Source: Pseudomonadota bacterium
GTDB taxonomy: Bacteria > Pseudomonadota > Alphaproteobacteria > Ferrovibrionales > Ferrovibrionaceae
Assembly: GCA_023433835.1 (NCBI GenBank)
Contig: JAEYTW010000321.1
Span: 1 to 21,778 of the forward strand
Reading direction: 5' to 3'
DNA: 21,778 bases
The notes below the pieces were generated by a model. That model was not told where the DNA came from. It ran no database searches and saw only the letters and a list, made by a program, of their open reading frames with translations. The position numbers and the translations under genes are program-made. Below are positions 20,129-21,778 of this stretch, piece after piece. Numbering within the stretch: position 1 is the stretch's first letter; the number at the start of each line of letters is the position of its first letter.

Positions 20129-21778
20129 ATGGCCAATCCGATTGCCGAGAATCGCCAGGGCATCATCGGCCGCCCGGTCGACCGGGTGGACGGCCGGCTG
20201 AAGGTGACCGGCGGCGCGCCCTACGCCCACGACGTGCGCGAGGGCGGCAGGGCCCTGCACGGCGTCGTCGTCGAGGCGCCCATCGCCAAGGGGCGGGTCC
20301 GGTCGATCGACAGCGCGGTGGCAGAACGCGCCCCCGGCGTGCGCCTCGTCTACACCCATCGCAACGCGCCCCGGCAGGCCGAATACGGCACGCCCCGGAA
20401 CTCCGACGACGATTTTGCCAGGGCCAGGCCCTATCTGGCGGGAAACGAGGTGCGTCATTACGGCGACCCCGTCGCGTTCGTCGTGGCCGAGACCCTGGAA
20501 AATGCGCGTGCTGCCGCGGGCTTGGTCGCGGTGCAGTACGACACCGCCGAGGCGGAAACCGTCTTCGCGGACCGGCTGGGCCAGGCGGTCACGCCGGAGC
20601 AGGCCGGGCCGGGCATGAAGCCCGACAGCATGGTCGGCGATTTTGCCGCCGCCTATGCCGCGGCCCCGGTGAAGATCGATGAGCGCTATACGACGCCGCT
20701 GCAGAATCATCACCAGATGGAGCCGCATGCCTCGACCGCCTATTGGAAGGACGACCGGCTGATCGTCCACTGCGCCGCCCAGCTGTTGTTCAGCGCCCGG
20801 GCCTGCCTGGCCAATACGCTGCAGATCCCGGAGGAGAAGGTGCTGGTGATCAGCCGCTTCATCGGCGGCGGCTTCGGCGGCAAGCTGCCGATCTATGCCG
20901 ATGCGATCCTCGCCGCGCTGGCCAGCCGCCAGCTCGGCCAGCCCGTGCGCGTCGCGCTGACCCGCCAGCAGATGGTGCACAATACGACCAACCGCACCGC
21001 CACGTCGCAGCGCGTGCGCCTCGGCGCCGACCGCAGCGGCCGCCTCGTCGCCTTCGGCCATGACGCGACCCTCCATTGCGCGCGCCATGCCGACTTCGTC
21101 GAAAGCGCCGCCGCCTCGGGCCGCTCGCTCTATGCCGCGCCGAACCGGCGGACGACGCATCGCCTGGTGCGCCTCGACCTGCCGGAGTCCAACGCGATGC
21201 GCGCGCCGGGCGAGGCCGTCGGCCTGCTGCCGATCGAGGAGGCGATGGACGAACTGGCCGTCAAGCTCGGCATGGATCCGATCGAGCTGCGCGCGCTGAA
21301 CGAGCCGCCGGAGGACCCGGAAAAGAAGGTGCCGTTCTCGACCCGGCAGCTGGTGCCCTGCCTGCGCACCGGCGCCAGGCTGTTCGGCTGGGAAAACCGC
21401 GTCGCCCGGCCGGGCCAGGTGACCGACGGGCGCTGGCGCGTGGGGATGGGGGTGGCATCGGCCATCCGCGCCAACTACCTGCGCCCGGCTCAAGGTCGCG
21501 TGCGCATCGACACCGACGGCATCGTCACCGCGCGTTCCGGCATGACCGATATCGGCACCGGCAGCTACACGGTGCTGGCCCAGATCGTGGCCGAGGCGAT
21601 GGGCGTGCCGCTGTCGCAGGTGCGCATCGTGCTGGGCGACAGCGACCTGCCGAGGACGCCGGGCTCCGGCGGGTCGTTCGGCGCCGCCTCCTCGGGCGGC
21701 GCGCTCTACGATGCCTGCATCAACCTGCGGGCGCGGCTGGCGGCGCTCGCCCTCGGCGACCAGCGGGCGCCCCTGCCC
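20129..21778 (+). CDS. paoC: Aldehyde oxidoreductase, molybdenum cofactor-binding subunit (PaoC), 3' end outside window
   Basis: The frame stays open from ATG 20129 to the window edge, giving 550 residues of an expected 730 or so. It is the catalytic subunit, which oxidises aldehydes to acids at a molybdenum cofactor. Visible family elements are GRPVDRVDGRLKVTGGAPYAHD at the N-terminus, QNHHQMEPHASTA, FIGGGFGGK (a cofactor-contacting Gly loop), SNAMRAPGEAVG with the conserved Arg, and MTDIGTGSYTVLAQI, GSGGSFGAAS further on. The active-site Glu expected near the C-terminus is beyond the window. A GGGGAGGG site precedes the start, inside the paoB end. A cofactor-insertion chaperone (PaoD type) would be expected downstream. 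Confidence 0.94.
   Translation, partial: MANPIAENRQGIIGRPVDRVDGRLKVTGGAPYAHDVREGGRALHGVVVEAPIAKGRVRSIDSAVAERAPGVRLVYTHRNAPRQAEYGTPRNSDDDFARARPYLAGNEVRHYGDPVAFVVAETLENARAAAGLVAVQYDTAEAETVFADRLGQAVTPEQAGPGMKPDSMVGDFAAAYAAAPVKIDERYTTPLQNHHQMEPHASTAYWKDDRLIVHCAAQLLFSARACLANTLQIPEEKVLVISRFIGGGFGGKLPIYADAILAALASRQLGQPVRVALTRQQMVHNTTNRTATSQRVRLGADRSGRLVAFGHDATLHCARHADFVESAAASGRSLYAAPNRRTTHRLVRLDLPESNAMRAPGEAVGLLPIEEAMDELAVKLGMDPIELRALNEPPEDPEKKVPFSTRQLVPCLRTGARLFGWENRVARPGQVTDGRWRVGMGVASAIRANYLRPAQGRVRIDTDGIVTARSGMTDIGTGSYTVLAQIVAEAMGVPLSQVRIVLGDSDLPRTPGSGGSFGAASSGGALYDACINLRARLAALALGDQRAPLP

Noticed and set aside
19988..21493. 501-codon open frame on the minus strand opposite paoB/paoC
   Set aside because: paoC motifs are unmistakable on the plus strand; the antisense frame is a GC-content artefact.

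Overview
The window is high-GC chromosomal DNA with dense, short-spaced genes, ATGA start/stop overlaps and frequent GTG/TTG starts. Together with the PAS_5-type protein and the PaoABC-type aldehyde oxidoreductase, this suggests an alphaproteobacterium, perhaps Rhodospirillales-like; the genus cannot be fixed from the sequence. I see no rRNA, tRNA, transposase, phage gene or CRISPR array.

Layout. 1-831: 3' part of a PAS_5-like protein convergent with folB, separated by two palindromic repeats, one of which supplies the last codons and stop of folB. 832-3693: a FliL-like periplasmic protein, a lipoprotein with two Cys-framed repeats, and two unrecognised cytoplasmic proteins, the second ending in a FliM-like SQxxIDxxL motif. 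3808-6253: housekeeping-type enzymes, namely a Tas-like aldo/keto reductase, an RNA cyclic phosphodiesterase (ThpR) and a class III sirtuin. 6364-10182: two tandem paralogues of about 575 residues of unknown function. The 360-bp gap between them holds a second copy of the promoter, leader and first codons of copy 2, apparently the remnant of a third member. 10222-11773: a small zincin metallopeptidase divergent from pterin-4a-carbinolamine dehydratase, then an orphan periplasmic binding protein.

11838-17417: an acyl-CoA module. A divergent SCP2 sterol-carrier gene and a 22-bp inverted-repeat operator precede an SDR enzyme, two acyl-CoA dehydrogenases with a GNAT acetyltransferase between them, a single-hotdog protein and a fused double-hotdog protein. 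Overlapping starts and stops make an operon very likely. Enoyl-CoA/acyl-CoA redox, lipid or acyl carrier and thioesterase-like functions are brought together, but the substrate is unknown and no CoA ligase is present. 17498-18433: an AEC-family membrane transporter after a strong hairpin. 18514-21778: paoA-paoB-paoC, encoding a periplasmic molybdenum aldehyde oxidoreductase; paoC runs off the window.

Most worth a second look are the tandem unknown paralogues with their remnant third copy, the uncharacterised pair at 1875-3693, and the acyl-CoA module, where the SDR and the last hotdog domain have lost canonical active-site residues.
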